Positions 1 to 8,951 are shown, numbered from the stretch's first letter. The stretch: 64,000 nucleotides of DNA from Streptomyces sp. CB00455 (GCF_001905445.1 NZ_LIVQ01000002.1:620001-684000); one strand, 5' to 3'. Numbers and translations are program-made. Notes: generated by a model not told the origin, from the sequence alone.

Positions 1-678
1 CCCGGGGGCACCTCCGAGAAGAAGACCGACCAGATGCGGGCGCACGGTGCGGTCGTACGGGTCGTCCCCGGCGGCCGCGAGGCCGCGGCGTCGGCGGCCC
101 GGGAGGCCGCCGACGGGCCGGGGGTCTTCTACGCGAGCCACGTCTTCAACCCGTACTTCCTCCACGGCACCAAGACGTACGTGTACGAGGTGTGGGAGGA
201 GCTGGGCGGCCGGCTGCCGGAGGCACTGGTCGTCCCGGTGGGCAACGGCACCCTGCTGCTGGGGGCCGCACTGGCCGTGGAGGAGCTGGCCGGGCGCGGT
301 GTCCGGCCGCCGGCGCTGATCGCCGTCCAGGCGGAGGCGGTGGCCCCGCTGGCGCGGGCGTTCGCGGCGGGCGCGCAGGACGCCGATCCGGTGGAGCAGC
401 GGCCCACCCTGGCGGAGGGCATCGCGATCCCGGCGCCGCCACGCGCCCGGCAGGTCCTGGCCGCGGTCCGCAAGTCCGGTGGGACCTTCCTCACCGTCCC
501 GGACGCCCGCCTGCGCGAGGCCCAGCGGGACCTGGCCCGGCGCGGACTGTTCGTGGAACCGACGGCGGCGGCCTGCTGGGCGGCGGTCGGCCCCCTCGCC
601 CCGGACGACCCCTTGCAGGGCCGCACGGCAGTCCTCCCCCTCTGCGGCGCCGGCGCCAAAACGGGCCTGGCCCCGTAA
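1..678 (+). CDS. PLP-dependent enzyme, threonine synthase-like (5' truncated by window edge)
   Basis: The reading frame is open from base 1 and ends in TAA at 676-678, so only the C-terminal 225 residues are present. The glycine-rich stretch PVGNGTLLLG matches the loop that holds the cofactor phosphate in fold-type II PLP enzymes (threonine synthase, cysteate synthase, threonine dehydratase). The opening residues PGGTSEKK lie just ahead of a regular alpha/beta segment. The catalytic lysine would be upstream of the window, so the exact reaction cannot be read. The most likely call is a threonine synthase/cysteate synthase-like lyase in amino-acid metabolism. Family placement is fairly secure, substrate is not. 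Confidence 0.75.
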   Translation, partial: PGGTSEKKTDQMRAHGAVVRVVPGGREAAASAAREAADGPGVFYASHVFNPYFLHGTKTYVYEVWEELGGRLPEALVVPVGNGTLLLGAALAVEELAGRGVRPPALIAVQAEAVAPLARAFAAGAQDADPVEQRPTLAEGIAIPAPPRARQVLAAVRKSGGTFLTVPDARLREAQRDLARRGLFVEPTAAACWAAVGPLAPDDPLQGRTAVLPLCGAGAKTGLAP

Positions 679-1290
679 CAGGCCGGACCGGAATCCCGGC
701 CGACACGGCCCCCGGGGCCCCCAGGCCCCCGGTGGACCGGGCCCCCGGCCGACGCGCCGAGGGCCCAGCCCCGCGGTTCGAGGCCCTCCGGCGTCGCGCC
801 GAGAACCACGCGGCCCCGGAACCGCGCCGGACCGGAACCACGGCTGGGCGGCCGTTCCGTCAGACCGGCCCCAGGACCCCCGTGGCCCGGAACCACCGCA
901 CCGGCCCGGCCCGGTGGCCACCTCCCCGGAACGCCGCCTGCCGACCCCCGGGGGCCCCGCCGGACCGGAACCCTCGCCGTCGCGCCGAGGACCAGCCCCG
1001 GCGTCGCGCCGAGGAGCAAGCCGGACCGGCACCACGGCCGACGCGGCCCCGGGACCCCGGTGGACCGGAACCACCGCACCGGCCCGGCCCGCCTGCCCGC
1101 CGCCCCCGGGGCCCCCGCCGGGCAGGCGGCCGCGGGGGGGAGTTCGAGTCTCGGGCTCCGGGGCGCAGCCCGGGCCACGGGGCCATCGGAGCCCCGCGCC
1201 CCCGCGCCCGGCCGCCGAACCGCGTCCCGCGCCCACGCACAGGTCGGAAACTCGCGCGCCCGTGACCCGGTCCTCTGCTGGACTGACCCC
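679..1290. repeat. GC-rich intergenic stretch with degenerate direct repeats
   Basis: About 610 bases without a credible gene. The stretch is built from shuffled copies of GGACCGGAACCAC and GTCGCGCCGAGG words. One 27-bp copy at 887-913 recurs exactly at 1065-1091. Open frames exist on both strands, but their translations are Pro/Arg/Gly-only and lack start signals. The last part must contain the promoter of the gene starting at 1291. Confidence 0.6.
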
Positions 1291-2127
1291 ATGACCAACG
1301 CCCCCAGCGCCGAAGCACGCGCCCAAGCCCGCGCCGCCGCCCTCGTCTTCGCCCGGCTCCACACCTCCGCCGCCCCCCTCGCCCTGGCCAACGCCTGGGA
1401 CGTCGCCAGCGCCCGCATCGTCGAGGCCGCCGGCGCTCCCGCCGTCGCCACCACCAGCGCCGGAGTCGCCTGGTCCCTCGGATCACCCGACGGCGACGCC
1501 CTGGCCCGCGACCGCGCCCTCGATCTGGTGGCGCGCGTGGCCGGCGCCGTCTCCGTCCCCGTCACCGCCGACATCGAGAGCGGCTTCGGCGCCGACCCCG
1601 CCGCCGTCGCGGAGACCGTCGCCGGGGTCCTGGCCGCCGGCGCGGTCGGCATCAACATCGAGGACGGCACCCGCGCCCCCGCCGAGCACGCGGAGCGCGT
1701 GGCCGCCGCCCGCTCCGCGGCCGAGGCCGCCGGGATCCCGCTGTTCGTCAACGCCCGCATCGACACCTACCTGTTCGGCCTCGGCGACCCGGCCACCCGC
1801 CTCGACGAGACCCTCGCCCGCGCCGCCGGCTACCTCCGGGCGGGAGCCACCGGCATCTTCGTGCCCGGCGTCACCGATCCGGCCACCATTGCCGAGCTGG
1901 CCCGGGGCATCGACGCCCCGCTCAACATCCTCGTCGGCCCCGGCGCCCCCTCCGTCGCCGAACTCGGCGCCCTCGGCGTCTCGCGCGTCAGCCTCGGCTC
2001 CTGGGTCGCGGGAGCCGCGTACGCCGTGGTGCGCCGCGCCACCGAGGAGCTGGTCGCCGACGGCACCTACGGTCCGCTCGCGGACTCTCTCCCGTACGGG
2101 GAACTGAACGGCCTGCTCAAGGGCTGA
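1291..2127 (+). CDS. Isocitrate lyase/PEP mutase superfamily protein
   Basis: 278 residues starting at the first ATG of the conserved block (MTNAPSAEAR). The protein is a single TIM-barrel domain of the PEP mutase/isocitrate lyase superfamily. Seen directly: the N-terminal LANAWDVASARIVEAAG motif, the PVTADIESGFG metal-site strand, the NIEDGT strand and NARIDTYLFG. The catalytic cysteine loop of true isocitrate lyase is absent, so it is more likely a C-C or P-C bond lyase of the oxaloacetate/methylisocitrate/carboxyPEP type. The length (about 280) is normal for the short branch. It stands alone, converging on the protease gene. Substrate cannot be assigned. Confidence 0.85.
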   Translation: MTNAPSAEARAQARAAALVFARLHTSAAPLALANAWDVASARIVEAAGAPAVATTSAGVAWSLGSPDGDALARDRALDLVARVAGAVSVPVTADIESGFGADPAAVAETVAGVLAAGAVGINIEDGTRAPAEHAERVAAARSAAEAAGIPLFVNARIDTYLFGLGDPATRLDETLARAAGYLRAGATGIFVPGVTDPATIAELARGIDAPLNILVGPGAPSVAELGALGVSRVSLGSWVAGAAYAVVRRATEELVADGTYGPLADSLPYGELNGLLKG

Positions 2128-2157
2128 CGAACCCGGCAGCACCGGGCGGCCCGCACG

Positions 2158-2209
2158 GGCAGGCGGCCCGCACGGCCGGGCGGGCCGGCAGCCGAACGGG
2201 CCGCCTGCC
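2158..2209. terminator. Hairpin between convergent genes
   Basis: A perfect 13-bp inverted repeat (GGCAGGCGGCCCG at 2158-2170 and its complement at 2197-2209) lies between the PEP mutase-family gene and the convergent protease gene. There is no U tract. Its position suggests a shared terminator. Confidence 0.5.
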
Positions 2210-2249
2210 TGTCCGGCCCGCGCGGCCGGGCCGTCCCGGGCCCTCGCGC

Positions 2250-3041
2250 TCAGCCCAGGGCCGCCCGCTCGTACAGCGCCTTCGCGTGCTCGTCGAACAG
2301 CGCGGCGGTGGAGTCCACGTCCGTGTTCCCTCCGCTCAGCACACCGATGAGCTGCCCCGGGCGGTCCGACCCGCCCCGGTCGGCGATCCAGGGACTGCCG
2401 CTGGTGCCCGTCCAGAAGCCGGCGCAGCTGATGTAGAGCATGTCGGGGTCGTCGTCGGCGTGGCGGGTCTGCGTCGTGCAGGAGACGGGCTTGTTGTGCG
2501 GGTTGTGCTCGGACTCCGGGTAGCCGATGACGGTCACCTCCCGCTCGTAGCCGGAGGTCCAGTCCGGCGCGGGCGCCTCGGCACGGCCGCCGACGGCTTC
2601 CTGGAGGCTGCGCCCGTCGGCGTCCGGCTCGATGCTGAGGAAGGCGAAGTCGGCGGTCTCCTCGCCCCACTTCGTCCAGCGGTCGTCCACGTGGATCGAG
2701 CGGACCTTCCACCTGCCCAGCGGCTGGGTGCCGGCGCCCTCGCCGGAGAAGGCGGGGGCGAAGGCGAGCTCGCCGATGGCCAGGCCGTCGTGGGCGACCT
2801 CGCCGGGCCTGCCCCCCTCGCCGGCCGGGGCCACGCAGTGCGCGGCGGTGGCGACGACATTGCCCTTCGGGCTGTCGACGACGCTCGCCGTGCACCAGTG
2901 CTCCCCGTTGGCCATGAGGACGCCGACGGTGGGGAAGGGGTGCACCTGCCGGTCACCTGGCGCCTCCATGAACGCGACGGCGAACACCACGGCGATCCCC
3001 GCCGCGGCGGCCGCGGACGCCCCCTTCGCCACCGCGCTCAT
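2250..3041 (-). CDS. Trypsin-like serine protease, membrane-anchored or secreted
   Basis: 263 residues. The start is the ATG at 3041, which overlaps the stop of the upstream esterase as ATGA, implying translational coupling. An N-terminal hydrophobic segment (ASAAAAAGIAVVFAVAFM) is a signal peptide or anchor. The chymotrypsin-fold triad is visible: His in TAAHCV, a probable Asp in the ADFAFLSIE strand, and the nucleophile in GTSGSPW. The size fits a stand-alone S1-family or V8-like protease. It is the third gene of a leftward operon after two esterase paralogues, so all three products probably act outside the membrane. Substrate unknown. Confidence 0.82.
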   Translation of the reverse strand: MSAVAKGASAAAAAGIAVVFAVAFMEAPGDRQVHPFPTVGVLMANGEHWCTASVVDSPKGNVVATAAHCVAPAGEGGRPGEVAHDGLAIGELAFAPAFSGEGAGTQPLGRWKVRSIHVDDRWTKWGEETADFAFLSIEPDADGRSLQEAVGGRAEAPAPDWTSGYEREVTVIGYPESEHNPHNKPVSCTTQTRHADDDPDMLYISCAGFWTGTSGSPWIADRGGSDRPGQLIGVLSGGNTDVDSTAALFDEHAKALYERAALG

Positions 3042-4129
3042 CGCACGGCGGGGTCGGGTGTCGGTGCCAGCATCACCTTGCTGATCCACGCCAGGGAACC
3101 CTCCCTCATGCCGCGTACGTACGACTTTCCGTTGTGCTCACCATCCTGGATCACCTGCAGCCAGGTGTGCACGGGACCCTTCCCGTACTGCGCCATGAAC
3201 CGCTCGGCCTTGTCCCGGCCGCTCTCCTTGGTGCCGATCTGGAAGTTGATGTAGACGTCCGGGCCCCCCGCCTCGATGAGCTTCTGCGCAAGCTTCTCGG
3301 GGTTGTTCGCGTCCATGGCCTGCGTGTTTCCCTTCCACAGGGGCGAATCGGGGACGATGTCGACGCCGCTCGCGATGGCCGCCTTGAAGCGGTCGGGGTA
3401 CTTCAGGAGGTGCTTGAAGGCGCCGAATCCGCCGGCCGAGGAGCCCATGAAGGCCCACCCGTCGCGCGAGGTGAAGGTCCGGAAATTGGCCTTGGTGAAA
3501 TCCGGGATGTCCTCGGCCATCCAGGTGCCCATCTTGGGCTCTCCGGGGATGTCCGAGGCGTCGAAGTGGTGCTTGGTGTCGGCGTTGTGCACCGGCATCA
3601 CGAGGATGAAGGGCAGGCTCGTACCGGCCTTCGCCCCGTCGCTCACGGCCTTCTGGAGGCCGAGGCCGGGGCCCGTGCCCCAGTAGTTCGTGGGGTACCC
3701 GCGGCCGCCGGGCAGGGAGATCAGGACCGGGAAGGCGCTCTTGGCGTACTTCGGGTCGTCGTACTCCCTGGGCACCCACACCCACACGTCACCGGTGAAG
3801 CCGGACTTCGCGCCGGTGAGCGTCGTACGGGCGATCTGCGTGCCGTCCGGCAGCCTGCTGGTGCGGACGAACTCGGCCTTCGGGCCGGTCGGCATCCGTA
3901 CGCCCGGTCGGACGTCGGTGGCCGTGGCGGCCTTCTCGTGGGCCTGGACCTTCCCGAAGGAGACCGGATCCCCTATGTCCGAGAAGAGCCCGTACGCGTA
4001 CGCCGCCGCGCCGCCCCCGGCGGCCAGGGTGAGCGCGAGCCCACCGCCGATCAGCTGCAGGCGCAGGCGTTCGGGGCGACGGCCGCCCGTGGTCGTGGGG
4101 CTGCCGTCGCCTTGCTGGTCATGCTGCAC
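3038..4129 (-). CDS. Secreted alpha/beta-hydrolase, esterase D/antigen 85-like (copy 2)
   Basis: 363 residues from a GTG start preceded by a GGGA-rich Shine-Dalgarno region. Residues about 22-48 form one hydrophobic membrane segment. The rest is an alpha/beta hydrolase of the putative esterase/antigen 85 type, with nucleophile elbow GSSAGG and a late DGEHNG that supplies the catalytic His. It is a close paralogue of the next gene upstream: the blocks GAKSGF, EYDDP, PDSPLWKG, ANNPEKLA and INFQIGTKE are shared. It probably acts on acyl esters at the outer membrane face. A mycolyltransferase role is unlikely because Streptomyces lacks mycolates. Confidence 0.8.
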   Translation of the reverse strand: MQHDQQGDGSPTTTGGRRPERLRLQLIGGGLALTLAAGGGAAAYAYGLFSDIGDPVSFGKVQAHEKAATATDVRPGVRMPTGPKAEFVRTSRLPDGTQIARTTLTGAKSGFTGDVWVWVPREYDDPKYAKSAFPVLISLPGGRGYPTNYWGTGPGLGLQKAVSDGAKAGTSLPFILVMPVHNADTKHHFDASDIPGEPKMGTWMAEDIPDFTKANFRTFTSRDGWAFMGSSAGGFGAFKHLLKYPDRFKAAIASGVDIVPDSPLWKGNTQAMDANNPEKLAQKLIEAGGPDVYINFQIGTKESGRDKAERFMAQYGKGPVHTWLQVIQDGEHNGKSYVRGMREGSLAWISKVMLAPTPDPAVR

Positions 4130-4249
4130 GGAATTGTCCCGTTCCCTCTCCGGCGCTCACTGCGGGAGCGCGGGCCGGACCGATCGGTCCCCCTTACACC
4201 CTTTACAGAGGTATGAACGACGGGATGGGTTGCCTGGGACGGGCAGCCG

Positions 4250-5404
4250 TCAGCCGGTGGTGTCGGGCCGCGGAGCCTTGAGCACCTTGCTGATCCACTC
4301 CAGGGAGCCTTCCTTCATGCCCCGGACGTAGTGCCAGCCGTTGTGCTCGCCGTTCTGTATGTCGCGGATCGTCGTCTTGACCGGGCCCTTGCCGAACTGC
4401 TGCTGGAACTTCGTCATCCGCTCCTTCCCGGTCTCCTTGGTGCCGATCTGGAAGTTGATGTAGACCTCGGGCCCCTTGGCGTCGATCAGCTTCGCGGCGA
4501 GCTTCTCCGGGTTGTTCGCGTCCATCTCCGCCTGGTGGCCCTTCCAGAGCGGGGAGTCGGGGACGATCTCGCCGCCGCTGGCGATCACGGCCTTGAAGCG
4601 GTCCGGGTACTGCAGGACCGTCTTCATGCCGACGAAGGCGCCCGAGGAGGAGCCCATGAAGGCCCAGCCGTCGCGGGACTTGTAGGTACGGAAGTTGGCG
4701 CGGGCGAAGTCCGGGACGTCCTCGGCGATCCAGGTGCCCATCCTGGGCTGGCCGGGTATGTCGGCGCCGTCGTAGTAGTACCTGTTGTCCGGGTTGAGCA
4801 CCGGCATGATCACGACGAAGGGGAGGCTGGTGCCGGCCTGGACCCCTTCGCTGATGGCCTTCTGCAGGCCGAGGCTGCGGTCGGACCAGTAGTTGGCCGG
4901 GAAGCCGTTGCCGCCGGGCAGCGCGATGAGCACCGGGAAGCCGCTCTTGGCGTACCTCGGGTCGTCGTATTCCTTGGGCGCCCACACCCACACGTCACCC
5001 TCGAAGCCGGACTTCGCGCCGGCCAGGCGGGTCTTGGCTATGACCGTGCCGTCGTCCAGCCTGGTGGTCTGCTTGAAGCCGGACCGGGGGCCCGTCGGCA
5101 TCAGCACGTCCGGGTCGCCGGAGGGCTTGGCCGCCGGGGACCGGCTGGGGCCCTTGTCCTCGGCGACGGGCGACGGGGCGGCCTTGCCGAAGCTCACGGC
5201 CTCGCCGTCGCCGGAGAACCAGTCGAGCTTCCAGGCGGCGAACCCGCCACCGCCGAGCAGGAGCGCGAGGGCGAGCACCGCGCCGATCCCCGCACGGCGG
5301 CGGGAGCGCGGGGCGGACGGGACGGGCAGGGCGGGCGGGGCGGGCGGGGTCTCCTCGTAGAACTGCTGGTCATCAGGCCGCGGGCGCTGCGGGTACTGGT
5401 GCAC
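4250..5404 (-). CDS. Secreted alpha/beta-hydrolase, esterase D/antigen 85-like (copy 1)
   Basis: 384 residues when the GTG at 5404 is used. That start has a GGAG 8-10 bases upstream and begins HQYPQRPRPDD, comparable with the paralogue; a longer frame to 5518 is open but unsupported. The cytoplasmic Pro-rich head is followed by one membrane segment (AVLALALLLGGGGFAAW), then the hydrolase domain with nucleophile elbow GSSSGA and catalytic-His motif QNGEHNG. The paralogue at 3038-4129 follows after 120 bases, so the pair arose by tandem duplication. Neither substrate nor physiological role can be read. Confidence 0.8.
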   Translation of the reverse strand: MHQYPQRPRPDDQQFYEETPPAPPALPVPSAPRSRRRAGIGAVLALALLLGGGGFAAWKLDWFSGDGEAVSFGKAAPSPVAEDKGPSRSPAAKPSGDPDVLMPTGPRSGFKQTTRLDDGTVIAKTRLAGAKSGFEGDVWVWAPKEYDDPRYAKSGFPVLIALPGGNGFPANYWSDRSLGLQKAISEGVQAGTSLPFVVIMPVLNPDNRYYYDGADIPGQPRMGTWIAEDVPDFARANFRTYKSRDGWAFMGSSSGAFVGMKTVLQYPDRFKAVIASGGEIVPDSPLWKGHQAEMDANNPEKLAAKLIDAKGPEVYINFQIGTKETGKERMTKFQQQFGKGPVKTTIRDIQNGEHNGWHYVRGMKEGSLEWISKVLKAPRPDTTG

Positions 5405-5668
5405 GGACTTCGCTCCGAACGGTCTGGACTGACTGCCCCCGAGGGCAGAACGGCTGGGGCATCCCCTAGTGCTGATGTGCGAATGCTCCCGCACAGTTCC
5501 AAATCCGAGCAAAAACATGACGGGGATCTCAACCGGACGGAGCGGTCTTCCCAGGCGGGAGGGCTCGGGCGGAGGGGAGCCGGCTGCTCGGGCGGACGGG
5601 GCCGGCCTCTCGGCGGTCCCAGGCGGGGGCCGGTCCCTCAGACGGACGGGGCGGGCGCGGCCCCGGTC

Positions 5669-6106
5669 TCAGCGCCGGCCGTCGAGGACCTCGGCGCAGC
5701 GGCCCAGCAGCCGGATGAGCTGGTCCCGTTCCTCACCCGTGAAGGCCGCGGCCAGTGCCCGCTCCACCCGCACCGCGCCGGAGTCGGCCAGCTCCAGCGC
5801 CGTACGCCCCTCGTCCGTGAGCCGGGTCTCCAGCACGTTGCGGTGCCACTCGTGCGGGGTCCGCTCGATGAGGCCGCGCTCCTGGAGGTTCTTCAGCACG
5901 GTGTTCATGGTCGGCGGGGTCACCCCGCACAGCCGGGCGAGCGCGGCGGCGGAGATGCCGGGCTTCTCGGCCAGCCAGAGCAGCGCGGCGTACTGCGGGA
6001 CCGTCACTCCGGCCGGCTTGCACGCGCCGTTCTTGGCCGCGAGAAGTGCCTGCTCGGCGCGTTTGAGGTGAGAGCCAATGCGCTCCTCGGGGGCCATGGA
6101 GGTCAT
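5669..6106 (-). CDS. MarR family transcriptional regulator
   Basis: 145 residues, the usual length for the family. The winged helix-turn-helix is visible: VPQYAALLWLAEKPGISAA, then ALARLCGVTPPTMNTVLKNL as the recognition region, and the RNVLETRLTDEG wing. A C-terminal dimerisation helix follows. It is transcribed divergently from the SMP-30-like gene at 6184, with only 77 bases between them and a 12-bp perfect palindrome in the gap. By the usual logic of the family it probably represses itself and that neighbour in response to a small ligand. Confidence 0.9.
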   Translation of the reverse strand: MTSMAPEERIGSHLKRAEQALLAAKNGACKPAGVTVPQYAALLWLAEKPGISAAALARLCGVTPPTMNTVLKNLQERGLIERTPHEWHRNVLETRLTDEGRTALELADSGAVRVERALAAAFTGEERDQLIRLLGRCAEVLDGRR

Positions 6107-6125
6107 GACCGCATCCTACGACCCT

Positions 6126-6145
6126 TGCATGCATTAGAGCTCTAA
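6126..6145. promoter_or_regulatory. Candidate MarR operator (two palindromes)
   Basis: TTAGAGCTCTAA at 6134-6145 is a perfect 12-bp palindrome, preceded directly by TGCATGCA at 6126-6133, a perfect 8-bp palindrome. Both lie in the 77-bp gap between the divergent MarR gene and the SMP-30-like gene, in an AT-rich patch unusual for this genome. Binding is inferred from position and symmetry. Confidence 0.6.
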
Positions 6146-6183
6146 CATAGATTCGCCCTCACCTACTCAGTAGAGGACACCTA

Positions 6184-7239
6184 ATGATGCGCGCAACGAT
6201 CCCTGAGGCACGGACGCCGAGGAAGCGGATGCCGGGGACCACGCTCCCGGGCCGGGGCCCCGCCCTCTCCCTCGCACTGACCGCGGTCCTGGCGGGGGCA
6301 CTCACCCTGGGAGCGGCTCCGGCCCGGGGCCAGGACCCGTCCGGCGGTGCCCGTGTGTCCACCGCTTTCACCCTGCCCGGCTCGAAGGTCTACCCGGAGG
6401 GCATCGCCACCGACCCCCGCACCCGCACCGTCTACGTCGGCTCGTACGCGGACGGCACCGTCTACCGGGCCCGCCCCGGCCGCCGCGCGGCGGAGGTCTT
6501 CCTGCCCGCCGGCACCGACGGCCGCCACACGGCGAACGGCCTGCGCGTGGACGGGCACGGCCGCCTGTGGGTGACGGACTCCACCGCCGGCGTCGCCGTC
6601 TACGACACCGCCACCGGGGGCCGCCTGGCCCGGTTCGAGGCGCCCGGAGCACCGTCCGGCCACTTCGTCAACGACCTGACCATCACGCCGGACGGCACCG
6701 CGTACCTGACGGACAGCGTCCGCGGGGTGGTCTACCGCGTGACCCCGGCCCAGCTCGCCACGGGCGGCGGCACTCTCACGGAGGCGTACGACCTCACCCC
6801 GGCACTGCGTCCCCGCCCCGCGGGCACCATGAGCCTCAACGGCATCACCTCGGACCGGGCGGGCCGCTACCTGTTGACGGTCGACATGACGGCGGGCGAC
6901 CTCTACCGCGTCGACCTGCGCACGGGAGCCGTCCGCCGGGTCGACCTGACCGGCGGCGACCTGAAGGCCGGCGACGGCCTCGACCTCTCCCCGGACGGCA
7001 CCCTGAGGGTGGCGCACAACGTGACCAACACGCTGACGCGCTGGCAGCTCACCGCGGACGGCACCCGCGGCCGCCTGGTCCGCTCGCTCACCGACCCGTC
7101 CCTCCAGATCCCCACGACCCTCACCCACACGCCGGGCCGCACGCTGGTGGTCCGCTCCCAGTTCGACAAGGGCGGCCCCATGACCCCCGACACGGGCCCC
7201 CCGACCACCTTCACGATCGCCACGGTCCGAAACCTCTGA
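6184..7239 (+). CDS. Secreted SMP-30/gluconolactonase-like beta-propeller protein
   Basis: 351 residues from the first of two adjacent ATGs, with GAGGAC at 6173-6178 as the binding site. A signal peptide (charged start, LSLALTAVLAGALTLGAAPARG) is followed by repeated propeller blades, for example YPEGIATDPRTRTVYVGSYADG, NGLRVDGHGRLWVTDS and NDLTITPDGTAYLTDS. These match the SMP-30/gluconolactonase/LRE-like six-bladed fold. Secretion is likely. Divergent from a MarR regulator that probably controls it. The reaction cannot be given, since this fold includes lactonases, esterases and plain binding proteins. Confidence 0.8.
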   Translation: MMRATIPEARTPRKRMPGTTLPGRGPALSLALTAVLAGALTLGAAPARGQDPSGGARVSTAFTLPGSKVYPEGIATDPRTRTVYVGSYADGTVYRARPGRRAAEVFLPAGTDGRHTANGLRVDGHGRLWVTDSTAGVAVYDTATGGRLARFEAPGAPSGHFVNDLTITPDGTAYLTDSVRGVVYRVTPAQLATGGGTLTEAYDLTPALRPRPAGTMSLNGITSDRAGRYLLTVDMTAGDLYRVDLRTGAVRRVDLTGGDLKAGDGLDLSPDGTLRVAHNVTNTLTRWQLTADGTRGRLVRSLTDPSLQIPTTLTHTPGRTLVVRSQFDKGGPMTPDTGPPTTFTIATVRNL

Positions 7240-7441
7240 CGCCCCCGACCCGGCCCGCGGCTCGTGCGGTATCTCCTGGAGGGGGAGGGAGCCGGGCTCC
7301 CCGCTCCCGGACCGGAAGGGACGGGCGAAGGCCCTGGCGGCCGATGTGACGCCGGCCCTCGCCCCCGCCGACCGCGGGCGCCCGCGGAAGTTGAACGACC
7401 CGCGCACGGACGAGCGGCGGCAGGCTCTCCGACAATCCCCT

Positions 7442-8261
7442 TCACCGCACACCGCGGCGGGAGATGCCCTCCCTGCCCCGAGACCGATCACCGGTCCCGC
7501 ACGGTCCAACCGCTCCATCGTTGGCGCCACCTGACGCCGACTGATGTGGCGTCAGGATGTCCAGCACCGATCCAGCGCGGTGATGGCGAATGTCCGCCCC
7601 GCGTTCCGGGCTCTGACGCTCCAGCGCCCTCTGGATCTGACGGCTCAGTGCTTCGAAGGAGCGCGACTGCCCTTCCTGCGCATCCGCACTTCTCTTGAGG
7701 TGTCTGGCGATCTGGTGCGCGCTCCACTCCGTCGAATCGGTCTCAGGGGCACCGTCCCTGAGAGCTTCGAGATCCACCGTGTAGGTGCGCGGGTCCACGC
7801 GACCGAAGGGTCCGTCCGACTCCACCCGGAACTCGTAGACCTTGGGCAGTTCCGAGGAGAACAGTTGATGGCCCACATCCATGACGAAGGGGATGCGGCG
7901 CTTGGGAGGAAGGGTCGCGATGCGCCGGCCAACAGCACGGTTGAGGGTCTCGGCCCGCTCGGCCCCCAAAGTGGTCTGGAGGGGAGGTCACCGAGATGCG
8001 CACGTTGCGGGCCAACGTCTGGCCGATGTTCTCAATCACCAGCACAAGCAATGACGAACCAGGGATGCGGGGCCTGATGTCGACGATGACGTACGGTTCC
8101 GCCTGCTCCCGTTGAGCCTTCTCCGTGAGGGCGTTGGCTTGGGCAACCGCCCTCGTCTGACGCCGGTTGTAGACGAGAGCCGAAATAGCGGCCGTCGTGG
8201 AGAAGACGAGAGCCGCAACGGAAATGACCACCGTGGCGATCTGAACCACCGAATCGCTCAT
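7442..8261 (-). pseudogene. Hypothetical membrane-anchored protein, frameshifted
   Basis: Two overlapping leftward frames look like halves of one gene. The first starts at ATG 8261 (MSDSVVQIATVVISVAAL) with an N-terminal membrane helix and a NIGQTLARNVRISVT block. It then reads into nonsense after about residue 98. The second frame takes over at about 7969 (GAERAETLNRAVGRRIATLP) and runs to 7442. Dropping one base of the TTTGGGGG run near 7965-7972 would join them as a protein of about 272 residues. The cause is either a real mutation or a base-calling error in a homopolymer. Family not recognised beyond a Streptomyces hypothetical. Codon use is less GC-biased than in the core genes. Confidence 0.6.
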
Positions 8262-8369
8262 GACCGGATGCTGGGCAGATGACGGGTTACAGCGTGGAAA
8301 GTTGCCGAAAATCAACCGGCCGAGATCGTTGGCTCTCCACCCTGAGCTTCAGGCCGCTACCGTGAACCC

Positions 8370-8951
8370 ATGACCGCACTGCCCGACTGGATGCGCCCGC
8401 CGCGCGCGGAAGGCTGGTTCGCGGAGGACCTCGACCGCCTCCCCGAGGCGCCCCGCCACACCGAGCTGATCGACGGAGCCCTCGTCTTCATGATGTCGCC
8501 CCAGCGGTCCTGGCACGGCCGCCTCGTCACCGCCCTGACCACCACGCTCATGGCGCAGGCGCCGGCCGGCTTCGAGGTCGAGCGCGAGATGACGATCCGC
8601 CTGGACGCCCGCAACCGCCCCGAGCCGGACCTTCTGCTGACAGACCTGCCGTACGACCCCGACCGGACCTGGTACGCCCCAGAGGACGTGAAGCTCGTCG
8701 TGGAGGCGGTCTCACCCGAGTCTGCCCATCGTGATCGCACAGTAAAGCTCCGCAAGTACGCGGAGGCCGGCATCCCGCACTACTGGTGCATCGAGGACGA
8801 GGACGGGGCACCCGTCGTCCACGTCTACGAGCTCGACGTGCCAACCGGCGCCTACGCGCCGGCCGGGATCTTCCGGAGCACCCTCCAGCGCCCGGTGCCC
8901 TTCGAGATCATCCTGGACCTCGACAAGCTCACGCCGCCACGCAGCAGCTGA
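8370..8951 (+). CDS. Uma2 family (DUF820) PD-(D/E)XK-fold protein
   Basis: 193 residues, the normal family length. Seen: PRHTELIDGALVFM near the start, RPEPDLLLTDL (the acidic metal-site strand), VKLVVEAVSPES (the E-x-x-S strand) and RTVKLRKYAEAGIPHYWCIE. These are the signature segments of the Uma2/DUF820 restriction-endonuclease fold that is hugely expanded in streptomycetes and cyanobacteria. Nuclease activity is predicted from the fold only; the cellular role of most members is unknown. It stands alone, followed by a strong hairpin. No Shine-Dalgarno is obvious ahead of the ATG, so it may be translated from a leaderless message. Confidence 0.85.
   Translation: MTALPDWMRPPRAEGWFAEDLDRLPEAPRHTELIDGALVFMMSPQRSWHGRLVTALTTTLMAQAPAGFEVEREMTIRLDARNRPEPDLLLTDLPYDPDRTWYAPEDVKLVVEAVSPESAHRDRTVKLRKYAEAGIPHYWCIEDEDGAPVVHVYELDVPTGAYAPAGIFRSTLQRPVPFEIILDLDKLTPPRSS

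Noticed and set aside
8370..8951. Transposase or functional restriction enzyme
   Set aside because: Uma2/DUF820 proteins share the nuclease fold, but no terminal repeats, methylase or mobile partner are nearby.
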